DNA of 43,461 nucleotides. Source: an uncultured Bacteroidales bacterium. GTDB taxonomy: Bacteria > Bacteroidota > Bacteroidia > Bacteroidales > UBA932. Below, piece after piece: positions 31,406 to 38,714 of this stretch. The position numbers and the translations under genes are program-made. The stretch spans positions 1-43,461 of the forward strand of contig CAKULN010000024.1 in NCBI GenBank assembly GCA_934667175.1. The letters run 5' to 3'. The first letter of the stretch is position 1; each line of letters opens with the position of its first letter. A model generated the notes under the pieces. It saw only the letters and a program-made list of their open reading frames with translations, was not told the DNA's origin and made no database searches.

Positions 31406-33514
31406 TTAAGCCAGCATAACCTGACCTCCCGTCACAGGAATAGCCTGTCCGGTCTCTCCGGTCTGGTCGATGGCGTAGAGGATGGCCTTGCAGACATCCA
31501 CCGGATTGCAGCCCTTGCGCATAGGCACCTGGGCGAGGTAGTAATCCTTCACGTCCTGTATTGTCTTCGCTCCTGGAACCTTCCCGGCGTTGAGGTACTG
31601 GATGAACAGACCGTTCTCAGGATTGCTCCACAGCGGCCCGTCGTAGTAGTTGCCAGGGCAGATGCTGTTGACTTTCACCCTGTAAGGAGCGAGCTCAAGG
31701 GCGAAGGACTGGGTCAGGCCTATTCCTCCGAACTTGCCGCCGGCGTAGGCGAAATTGGCCTTGCTGCCGCGCAGGCCACTCTTGCTGTTGACCTGGATGA
31801 TGTCAGCGAAATAGTCAGGATCCCATGCCGTCTCGATCTTCATGATGTGAGAAGCGGCCTTGGCGCAGAAGAAGTAGGCCTCGTAGTTGATTTTGGTGAC
31901 GAACTCGAAGTTCTCCGGGGTCATCACGTCCAATCCGCCGGCGCGGACCACTCCGGCGTTGCTGACGAAAGCGTCCAGCGCACCGAAGTTCAGGATGGTC
32001 TCCCTCATCAGGTTCTGGAGGCTCTCCATGTCTGCGACATTAGTCTTTACGAATATGGCCTTGTTGGCTCCGGCCTTCTCGTTGAAGCTTGCAGCGGTCT
32101 TCTCTCCGGTCGCCTCGTTGAGGTCGGCGACCACGATGTTGGCACCTTGCGCCATCAGTTCGCGGGCGATGCCTTCTCCGAATCCCTGGGCGGCTCCGGT
32201 CACGATGATCGTGCGGCCTTCCACACGGCCCTTGGACGAGCCTGCCGCGACTTTGCGGCGGTAATTCTCGACCTCCCAGTTGTCGATGAAGTCGATCCAA
32301 GCCTGTTCCATCGGATGCTCCCCGCCGAAATTCTGGGCGTAGAACGCGACCTTCATCGCATCGGTGAACACATCGGTGATGATCTGGGCGTTCTTGGAGT
32401 TGTCTCCCACGGCCACGAGACCGATTCCCTTGATGAGCAAGATCTTAGGTGTGTAGCCTCTCTCGTGGACGAAAGCCTCGATCTTCTCTTCCGCCTGCTT
32501 CAGAATCTCCTCGTCCGACACAGCGTCAATGAATATGTAGGCGCTCTTGCAGTACACGATGATGTCCGGTGTGAACGGCTTCGCGATCTTCTCGAAACCG
32601 GATTCACCTGGACGAACGGTCACTTCGGCAGGCTCAGCGACCGGTTGTTGGTCGGTCACTGAGCTTGCCGAAGTGACTGGTTGTTGGTCGGTCACTGAGC
32701 TTGCCGAAGTGATCGAGCTTGTCGAAGTGATCGAGCTTGTCGAAGTGACCGACCAACCGTCAATGAAGTAGTCCACAAGGGCGTTCTTGGTGACTTTCAA
32801 TGTCTTGTAGCCCCTGCCTGAGCGTGAGAGCATCTGCCGGATCGCAGGAACGACATCCGTGACGGTCTCAGAGACTTCGGTGTCTCCCTCCGGAAGTGCG
32901 GCGACCTTGCCTTCAAGTTTCCCGATGATCTCTGAATATATCCCCTCGATCTCCGCAGTGGTGTCCCCGCCCACGAATATTCCGTGGTTCTGGAGGAATA
33001 TCACCTGCGGCTCCTTACCGTTGGCTGCCTTGTAGGCCTTTATCCTGTCATAAACTTTCTTGAAAAGCGTGTAGCCAGGGTCGGTATATTCAATGTAAAG
33101 TGCCTCGGGGAACAGTTCCTTGCAGGCCGCCTCGGCATTCACCGAGCACATCAGGCCGTTGACAAGGGTAGGGTGGAGGTGCACCACGAAGGTGAAACCC
33201 ATGCAGTTGTGCAGGGATGTCTCCACGGACGGCCTCCTGTCCTTTGTCAGGCAGGCGATTGCGAGGTCGTTCTTGACCTGCTCCTCGCGGAGCGCCGTGT
33301 CGTCACTGTAGGCCTTTTCTCCCATCGGGTTCAGAAGGGCTCTGTCAAGGACGGCGAAACCGTCCTCCGTTATGGTAGCAAGGGCGTGGCCGCTGGCCTT
33401 CACCCAAAGCTTATCCTCGTTTTTGTAGGAGGTGTTGCCACCTCCGGCTATCACGAATCTGGAGTCCTGTCCGAACTTCCGTGAAATCGCGATAAGGTCT
33501 TCAATCTGTTTCAT
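31406..33514 (-). CDS. Bifunctional class II aldolase / short-chain dehydrogenase (RhaEW type)
   Basis: This 702-residue fusion has an N-terminal class II aldolase (about 1-250) with Glu98, His112, His114 (VVHLHP) and His177 (QNHGIFVGG), a middle region (about 300-425), and a C-terminal SDR domain (about 430-702) with TGAAQGFGEG at 439-448 and the catalytic pair Tyr590 and Lys594 (YAGGK). The architecture matches the rhamnulose-1-phosphate aldolase / lactaldehyde dehydrogenase fusion called RhaEW or YuxG. It would split a deoxyketose phosphate to DHAP and lactaldehyde and then oxidise the aldehyde. Residues 254-300 are made of palindromic repeats (TSTSSIT, TSASSVTDQQP, AEPAEVT) inserted after the aldolase domain. 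Confidence 0.9.
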   Translation of the reverse strand: MKQIEDLIAISRKFGQDSRFVIAGGGNTSYKNEDKLWVKASGHALATITEDGFAVLDRALLNPMGEKAYSDDTALREEQVKNDLAIACLTKDRRPSVETSLHNCMGFTFVVHLHPTLVNGLMCSVNAEAACKELFPEALYIEYTDPGYTLFKKVYDRIKAYKAANGKEPQVIFLQNHGIFVGGDTTAEIEGIYSEIIGKLEGKVAALPEGDTEVSETVTDVVPAIRQMLSRSGRGYKTLKVTKNALVDYFIDGWSVTSTSSITSTSSITSASSVTDQQPVTSASSVTDQQPVAEPAEVTVRPGESGFEKIAKPFTPDIIVYCKSAYIFIDAVSDEEILKQAEEKIEAFVHERGYTPKILLIKGIGLVAVGDNSKNAQIITDVFTDAMKVAFYAQNFGGEHPMEQAWIDFIDNWEVENYRRKVAAGSSKGRVEGRTIIVTGAAQGFGEGIARELMAQGANIVVADLNEATGEKTAASFNEKAGANKAIFVKTNVADMESLQNLMRETILNFGALDAFVSNAGVVRAGGLDVMTPENFEFVTKINYEAYFFCAKAASHIMKIETAWDPDYFADIIQVNSKSGLRGSKANFAYAGGKFGGIGLTQSFALELAPYRVKVNSICPGNYYDGPLWSNPENGLFIQYLNAGKVPGAKTIQDVKDYYLAQVPMRKGCNPVDVCKAILYAIDQTGETGQAIPVTGGQVMLA
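32618..32750. repeat. Palindromic repeats inside the RhaEW-like gene
   Basis: Three near-complete copies and one or two half copies lie in frame between the aldolase domain and the middle region. Two of them share the spacer TGGTTGTTGGTC, again showing local tandem duplication. Confidence 0.95.
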
Positions 33515-33559
33515 ATTCGTGTCTTAGTTATGTGTTCTGTTTGCCGTGCCGGCATATTC

Positions 33560-34675
33560 CTAAATTCCTAAGGTCTTGCGGATCAGCTCGTCTCCCGCCT
33601 CGACGGAGTCAAGCCCCGCCTGATGTGCGGCGACAGCGCAAGCTCCACGGTAGTTGGTCCCGCGCAGTTTTTCGCTGAGGCCTTCAGCGTGGTCGCGTGT
33701 GCGCAGACGGATCGGCTCCAGCGCCGGCGTGTTGTGCTCCGAGCCGAACGTGACGATGAATCCCTCGTCCTGGAGGTAGCCGGAATATTCCTCAAGCACG
33801 GCGGTCGTGTTGCGGGTCGTGATGAATTCCACTGATTTGATCCCGCGCTTTTTCAGCGTGTCCGCCGCTTTCTGGAGATCGCTCTCGAAGTCGGTGAAGT
33901 TGCCCTTGGCGTCATCGGCGAGGAACGGATAGGTCGGGATTCCGCCCGCCGCCTTGATGATCTGGCAGACAGTCTCCATCGGCAGGAACGCTTTCGGATC
34001 CTCCGGTACGAAAGCCGCGCCACCGGCCTTGAGCAGCTTGCTTCTGATTTCGTTCTCCACAGCAGCCTCGTTGTCCGGAGCGGATTTCAGCGGCTGCCCT
34101 CCGAAGATTCTTTCGTATAGGGCGAGTCTGTCCTCAATCGCGCCAGCCTTGGCGTCAACCGCCATCCTGAGGGCTTTCGCAAGGTGGCGCTCGCGCACGG
34201 AGCCTCTGGTCAGTTCCTTGACAACCTGCCTGAAATCAATGTCGAATCCAGCCTTTACAGCGTCCAGATGGGCGTTCAACTTGGCGCACATCCTTTCGAC
34301 CTGAGCGTTGGATTCCGCCCTCACGTCAGCGAGCATCTGAGCTTCTTTGCCGCTGAGAATCACCGGGTAAGCCAATCCCTTTCCACTGAGGTAGGTGCGT
34401 CCTGGATTGTTCGGGTCGTTGACCCTCAGTCCCGCAGCCTGGTCTTCGCTGTTCAGCGAGATGAACTCGATGTTGAACAGCGGGTAGAGATGCCTTGCGG
34501 CGCATTCGTCATTCCACTCCCTGTAGCCGTCCAGACTGTAGAAATCGTTGATTCCCACCACTCCGACTCCTTCCCCGGCGGCCATGTCAAGAGCCTGCCT
34601 CACGTCTTTGAAGGCACTGAACGAGTACGGTGTGTGCAGATGTGCGTTAACGTCGATTATCGTTTTCATATTCAT
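33560..34675 (-). CDS. PHP-domain metal-dependent hydrolase-like protein
   Basis: The protein is 371 residues (369 if the second Met, at 34669, is used). The N terminus NAHLHTPYSFSAF and GVVGINDFYSLDGY resemble the first metal-binding motifs of PHP domains. Later motifs include ITTRNTTAVLEEYSGYL and FGSEHNTPALEPI, with further candidate ligands. PHP proteins hydrolyse phosphoesters or phosphates, but the reaction here is unknown. It is the first gene of a leftward group with the RhaEW-like fusion and the tandem aldolase, and is divergent from the sugar transporter, so a role in handling a sugar phosphate is a reasonable inference. Confidence 0.78.
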   Translation of the reverse strand: MNMKTIIDVNAHLHTPYSFSAFKDVRQALDMAAGEGVGVVGINDFYSLDGYREWNDECAARHLYPLFNIEFISLNSEDQAAGLRVNDPNNPGRTYLSGKGLAYPVILSGKEAQMLADVRAESNAQVERMCAKLNAHLDAVKAGFDIDFRQVVKELTRGSVRERHLAKALRMAVDAKAGAIEDRLALYERIFGGQPLKSAPDNEAAVENEIRSKLLKAGGAAFVPEDPKAFLPMETVCQIIKAAGGIPTYPFLADDAKGNFTDFESDLQKAADTLKKRGIKSVEFITTRNTTAVLEEYSGYLQDEGFIVTFGSEHNTPALEPIRLRTRDHAEGLSEKLRGTNYRGACAVAAHQAGLDSVEAGDELIRKTLGI

Positions 34676-34688
34676 TGTATTCTTTGCT

Positions 34689-34696
34689 CAAAGTTA
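34689..34696 (-). promoter_or_regulatory. -7 element for the leftward catabolic group
   Basis: On the minus strand TAACTTTG fits TAnnTTTG. It ends 13 nt before the first ATG of the PHP gene, so the leader is very short. Confidence 0.55.
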
Positions 34697-34769
34697 GCAA
34701 TAATCCTATAAAGGTCATTCCGCAAGACGGATTTTTAAAGCCATTCGGTCAAATTTGAAATTAATTTGC

Positions 34770-34777
34770 TAAATTTG
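34770..34777 (+). promoter_or_regulatory. -7 element for the transporter gene
   Basis: TAAATTTG fits TAnnTTTG and lies 47 nt before the ATG at 34825. Together with the leftward element at 34689-34696 it forms a divergent promoter region. Confidence 0.55.
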
Positions 34778-34824
34778 TGGAATATGCCACGAAATTATTT
34801 TCGATAACATAAAACATCTTACAA

Positions 34825-36108
34825 ATGGAAAAAAAACAACAAGGTAACATTTTCGCTATCGTGATCATGTTCTTCCTGTTTGCGATGATCTCCTTTGTGA
34901 CTGGATTCCAGAATCCGTTCGGAGTCATCGTGAAGCAGCAGTTTGCGGCGTCAAACTTCATGTCCCAGCTGGGTAATGCGGCCAACTTCATCGCCTATGC
35001 TTTCATGGGTCTGCCTGCCGGTCTGATTCTGTCCAAGAAAGGCTACAAGTTCACAGCCCTCGCGGCCGTGACCGTGGGCTTCATCGGAGTCGGCATCACA
35101 TTCCTCTCGGGAATCGCCGGCAGCTTCGCCGTCTACCTTCTCGGAGCATTTATCTCCGGTTTCTCTATGTGTATGCTCAACACGGTTGTGAACCCTATGC
35201 TCAACACCCTCGGTGGTGGCGGCAACAAGGGTAACCAGCTCATCCAGTGGGGCGGCTCATGCAACTCTTTGAGTGCCACGATTGTCCCTGTGCTTGTAGG
35301 TTACCTCATCGGTGACGTGACAAAGAACACCCAGATCGCCGACGCTAACCCTGCGCTTTTCATCGCCATGGGTATCTTCGCCCTCGCATTCATCATCATA
35401 GCTGTCTCCCAGATTCCTGAGCCAGAGCTTGAAGCGGCGGCCGCTGCCGGAAAGGCCGGCCAGCTGACCATGGGTGAAAGCGTGAAGGGCGCTCTTTCTT
35501 TCAGACATTTCGTGCTTGGTATAATCGCGATATTCGTCTATGTAGGTGTCGAGGTCGGCATTCCTAACTTCGTCAACCTTTACATGACCTCAGCCGAGAT
35601 CGGCATCAGCGCCGCCGTGGCCGGAACAATCGTCGGAATGTACTGGTTCCTGATGCTTTGCGGCCGTCTTGTCGGCGCCTCTGTCGGAGGAAAGGTTTCC
35701 AGCCGCGCGATGGTCAGCTTCGTTGGAACCGTCGCCATCATATTCCTTCTCCTTGGTATGATCCTCGGTGACACGACGACAGTCAAGTTCCCTGCCATTA
35801 CCTCCCAGCTTTCATTCTCCCTCGCCGAGATTCCGATCGGAGTGATGTTCTTCATCCTCTGCGGCCTCTGCACATCTGTAATGTGGGGCGCCATCTTCAA
35901 CCTTGCTGTTGAGGGTCTTGGCAAGTACACGTCAATCGCTTCCGGACTGTTCATGGTGATGGTTTGCGGTGGCGGTATCCTGCCTTTGATCCAGGGTGCT
36001 GTCGCAGACGCGACCAACTACCTGATGAGCTACATCGTAGTCATCGCCGGTGTCGCCTACATCCTTTGGTATGCCCTCTTCGGTTCGAAGGTGAAGAAGG
36101 TAGCGTGA
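34825..36108 (+). CDS. MFS sugar transporter, FucP-like
   Basis: This 427-residue inner-membrane protein has about twelve hydrophobic segments. The N terminus (FFLFAMISFVTGFQNPFGVIVKQQF, key part FVTGFQNPF) and LPAGLILSKKGYK after the second segment fit the FHS/FucP branch of the major facilitator superfamily, which imports L-fucose and related sugars with protons. The middle loop is short and Ala-rich. The ROK kinase gene starts 27 bp downstream, and the aldolase genes are divergent, so this should be the uptake step of the same pathway. The substrate is inferred only from the neighbourhood. Confidence 0.85.
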   Translation: MEKKQQGNIFAIVIMFFLFAMISFVTGFQNPFGVIVKQQFAASNFMSQLGNAANFIAYAFMGLPAGLILSKKGYKFTALAAVTVGFIGVGITFLSGIAGSFAVYLLGAFISGFSMCMLNTVVNPMLNTLGGGGNKGNQLIQWGGSCNSLSATIVPVLVGYLIGDVTKNTQIADANPALFIAMGIFALAFIIIAVSQIPEPELEAAAAAGKAGQLTMGESVKGALSFRHFVLGIIAIFVYVGVEVGIPNFVNLYMTSAEIGISAAVAGTIVGMYWFLMLCGRLVGASVGGKVSSRAMVSFVGTVAIIFLLLGMILGDTTTVKFPAITSQLSFSLAEIPIGVMFFILCGLCTSVMWGAIFNLAVEGLGKYTSIASGLFMVMVCGGGILPLIQGAVADATNYLMSYIVVIAGVAYILWYALFGSKVKKVA

Positions 36109-36135
36109 CACGCAACCTTTTAATAATAAATAATC

Positions 36136-37095
36136 ATGGAAAAGAATTTAGTAATAGGAATAGATGTTGGTGGGCAGACCACCAAATGCGGAGTGGTGGA
36201 CGCGCGTGGAACCGTGCTTGCGCAGACCGTCATCCGTTCGGACACCTACACGTCCGTTGAACCTTACATTGAGGAACTTGCGGCTGCGTTGAAGAAGATC
36301 ATCGCTGACGCCAACGCTGAGGACCAGATCCGCGGGATCGGAGTCGGCGCTCCTAACGCCAACTACTACACAGGCGAGGTCGAGAACGCCGTGAATCTTT
36401 CGTGGGGAAAAGCAGGCTCCATTCCTTTCGCGAAAATGCTTTCAGAGTCCATGGGCGGAATCCCTGTGACCCTTACCAACGACGCCAACGCCGCCGCCAT
36501 GGGTGAGATGACCTACGGCGCCGCAAGGGGAATGAAGAATTTCATCATGATCACCCTTGGAACTGGAGTGGGCAGCGGAATCGTCATCAATGGTGAGATG
36601 GTCTATGGCCACGACGGATTCGCCGGCGAGCTTGGCCACACCACCATCGTACGTCACAACGGCCGCCGCTGCAATTGCGGCAGAACCGGTTGCCTTGAGA
36701 CCTACTGCTCGGCCATCGGTGTCGCCAAGACAGCCAGGGAGTGGCTCGACATGAGCGATGAGCCGTCTGCCCTAAGAAGCCTTGACAACATCACCTCGAA
36801 GGATGTCTATGAGGCGGCGAAGGAAGGCGATGCACTTGCCATCAAGATCTTTGAATATACAGGCACACTCCTCGGAGAGGCTTTCGCCGACTTCATCGCG
36901 TTCTCCGCTCCCGAGGCCATCGTCCTCTTCGGCGGCCTTGCCAGAAGCAAGGAGTTCCTCACGGAGCCGATCCTCCGTTCGATGAATGAAAATGTCCTTC
37001 CTCTCTGGAAGAACAAGGTTCAGCTCGTCTATTCCCAACTCAAGGAGTCCGACGCCGCCATCCTCGGTGCCTCCGCTCTAGCCTGGGAGCGATAG
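36136..37095 (+). CDS. ROK-family sugar kinase
   Basis: This 319-residue kinase has the N-terminal ATP-binding motif VIGIDVGGQTTKCGVV, the substrate and catalytic region LTNDANAAAMGEMTYGAA (Asp of NDAN as base), GTGVGSGIVINGE, and the ROK zinc site GHTTIVRHNGRRCNCGRTGCLE with His and three Cys. Most such proteins phosphorylate glucose or another aldohexose at O-6. It is encoded directly after the FucP-like transporter, so it may act on the imported sugar. A canonical rhamnulose or fuculose kinase (FGGY family) is absent from this window. Confidence 0.93.
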   Translation: MEKNLVIGIDVGGQTTKCGVVDARGTVLAQTVIRSDTYTSVEPYIEELAAALKKIIADANAEDQIRGIGVGAPNANYYTGEVENAVNLSWGKAGSIPFAKMLSESMGGIPVTLTNDANAAAMGEMTYGAARGMKNFIMITLGTGVGSGIVINGEMVYGHDGFAGELGHTTIVRHNGRRCNCGRTGCLETYCSAIGVAKTAREWLDMSDEPSALRSLDNITSKDVYEAAKEGDALAIKIFEYTGTLLGEAFADFIAFSAPEAIVLFGGLARSKEFLTEPILRSMNENVLPLWKNKVQLVYSQLKESDAAILGASALAWER

Positions 37096-37132
37096 ATGCG
37101 TGGAGCGCAAGCTCTTGTAAATGAATATTCTG

Positions 37133-37180
37133 ACGTACCCTCCTCCAGCCCGTATCGGGTAGAAGGAGGGTGCGTCTTTT
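37133..37180 (+). terminator. Terminator after the ROK kinase gene
   Basis: ACGTACCCTCCT (37133-37144) pairs with AGGAGGGTGCGT (37164-37175) with one T-G pair; an inner CCCG/CGGG stem caps it, and CTTTTT follows. Confidence 0.85.
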
Positions 37181-37204
37181 TGTTGATTTTCAACCTCTTG
37201 GCCG

Positions 37205-37268
37205 CCACGGTTACATTGTGTGTCTTTTGCTTTCTTTGTTATTGTAACGGCGGTTACAGTAACCGTGG
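37205..37268. repeat. Nested GTTAC inverted repeats
   Basis: CCACGGTTAC (37205-37214) and GTAACCGTGG (37259-37268) are perfect reverse complements about 44 nt apart. Between them lies GTAAC-GGCG-GTTAC, and the right part also forms CGGTTAC-A-GTAACCG. It sits between two convergent genes, directly beside the stop of the AAA ATPase gene, so it could end that transcript; it could also be a protein binding site. Confidence 0.6.
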
Positions 37269-37273
37269 TTGCG

Positions 37274-38632
37274 TTAAAAGTAGATCTCACTTTCATCAAC
37301 CTGATCGGCATTGATGAACATAATGTAATAGACGGGCATATATGTTATCTTTCCGGAAGTACGTATCTCCCGGGTGTTTGACAGGATTAGGCCGGATTTG
37401 ATGTTGTAGTCTGAAACATTCAGCAGATTGTCGATGGCACTGTGGATGGTATAATTCTTCCCGGATTTGACCTCGATCGGCAGAACACTTGTGTTTTTAT
37501 AGTCATCAATCAGAAAATCAACCTCTCCTTTCTGTTTGTTGTCATAATAGAAGAGATTGTGCCCGTGTGCCTTCAGTTCCTGAGCGATGACACTTTCATA
37601 GACGGAACCCAAATTCACACCTTCCTCGTCCGAAAGAACCGGTCGGACATTGTTTCTGTAGAGTTGTGCCGTAAGCAGTCCGACATCGTTCAGATAGAGT
37701 TTGAGAAGATTCTTGTGGACGGACTCGGACAGAGGATACTTGGGGTTCGAGATGGAGTTGACGTTAAGGGCGATTCCTGAATATGTCAGGTACTCGAATT
37801 CTTCCCGGTAGTTGTCGAACCTGTCTCCGACCTTGTCCCGTATGTCTCTTGCCACAATTCGCTTCTTTTTGTTCTCCATCTGTGACGGAATCATGTTGTA
37901 AATACGCCTTATGAGAAGAGACTTGTTGCTGTCTTTCTCATATTTTGTCGCATCTACCTCGTAAAGGGCTCTTATGCTTTCCTGTACTTCTCTGACCTTC
38001 ACGATGTTATGTGAGGCGAGATATTCATTAACGGCATCCGGCATTCCTCCGACAAGAAGGTAGCGTCTGAATTGTTCGATAAGATAATTATGCATAGCCA
38101 CGTCTATGCTTTCACCTTTCTCCATCTTTTGCCTGAGTGTCGCCAGCGTGTCAGGACCAAAGTTGTTCGCAAGTAAAAACTCTTCGAAATCAAGTTGGTA
38201 CATTGATTTTCTGATGATGCTGCCGACTGGGATAGAAGTTGTCTCCCGTAAAGTAAGCCCTAAGAGGCTGCCGCTCGCTATGAAACGGAATCGGTGATCT
38301 TCCCGGAAGAATTTCAGTAGGGTAAGATACTGTGGGTAGTGCTGGATTTCATCAAGAAAGACAAGTGTATTCTTATAGGAGTCAAGATTTTTGCCGTGGA
38401 CCGAACTCAAAACAAAGTAGAATTCCTCCGTGGTTCTGATCTCCTTGAACAACTGAGGCCCTTCGTCATCTTTCACGAAATTGATTTCGATGAAGTTCTC
38501 ATACAATCGTTCTCCTACTTTGCGTATTATGAACGACTTACCCACTTGTCGAGCTCCTTCCAGAATCATGATTCGGTCATTCCCGGATTTTAGGTGCTCC
38601 TCTATTTGGCTCTCTATCTTCCTGTATAACAT
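37274..38632 (-). CDS. AAA_14 / DUF4143 ATPase
   Basis: This 452-residue protein has an N-terminal AAA_14 ATPase domain with Walker A GARQVGKSF (about residues 26-34), Walker B TLVFLDEIQ (about 88-96) and sensor FIASGSLLG. The C-terminal DUF4143 region contains YESVIAQELKAHG, YYDNKQKGEVDFLIDD and VLPIEVKSGKNY, which resemble a PD-(D/E)XK nuclease core. Such genes are common as scattered copies in Bacteroidota and are poorly understood; links to mobile DNA or toxin-like functions have been suggested for relatives. It stands alone between two terminator-like structures. Confidence 0.9.
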   Translation of the reverse strand: MLYRKIESQIEEHLKSGNDRIMILEGARQVGKSFIIRKVGERLYENFIEINFVKDDEGPQLFKEIRTTEEFYFVLSSVHGKNLDSYKNTLVFLDEIQHYPQYLTLLKFFREDHRFRFIASGSLLGLTLRETTSIPVGSIIRKSMYQLDFEEFLLANNFGPDTLATLRQKMEKGESIDVAMHNYLIEQFRRYLLVGGMPDAVNEYLASHNIVKVREVQESIRALYEVDATKYEKDSNKSLLIRRIYNMIPSQMENKKKRIVARDIRDKVGDRFDNYREEFEYLTYSGIALNVNSISNPKYPLSESVHKNLLKLYLNDVGLLTAQLYRNNVRPVLSDEEGVNLGSVYESVIAQELKAHGHNLFYYDNKQKGEVDFLIDDYKNTSVLPIEVKSGKNYTIHSAIDNLLNVSDYNIKSGLILSNTREIRTSGKITYMPVYYIMFINADQVDESEIYF

Positions 38633-38665
38633 CCCGTTAACACTTTTCTATAAATTTCCGCTATG

Positions 38666-38706
38666 CAAATCTACATTTTTCCATGAAATTTCGCAACGCA
38701 AATCTA
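38666..38706 (-). promoter_or_regulatory. Two direct copies of a -7 element before the ATPase gene
   Basis: On the minus strand TAGATTTG occurs at 38706-38699 and again at 38673-38666, each within a repeated GGAAAA-TGTAGATTTGC block 33 bp apart. The nearer copy has TTGC (38696-38693) exactly 19 nt upstream as a -33 element. The transcript would start about 25 nt before the ATG. Confidence 0.6.
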
Positions 38707-38714
38707 CACTTTTC

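Noticed and set aside
31319..32662. Long plus-strand frame of 447 codons
   Set aside because: It is the antisense shadow of the RhaEW-like gene, whose catalytic residues are all in the minus-strand frame.
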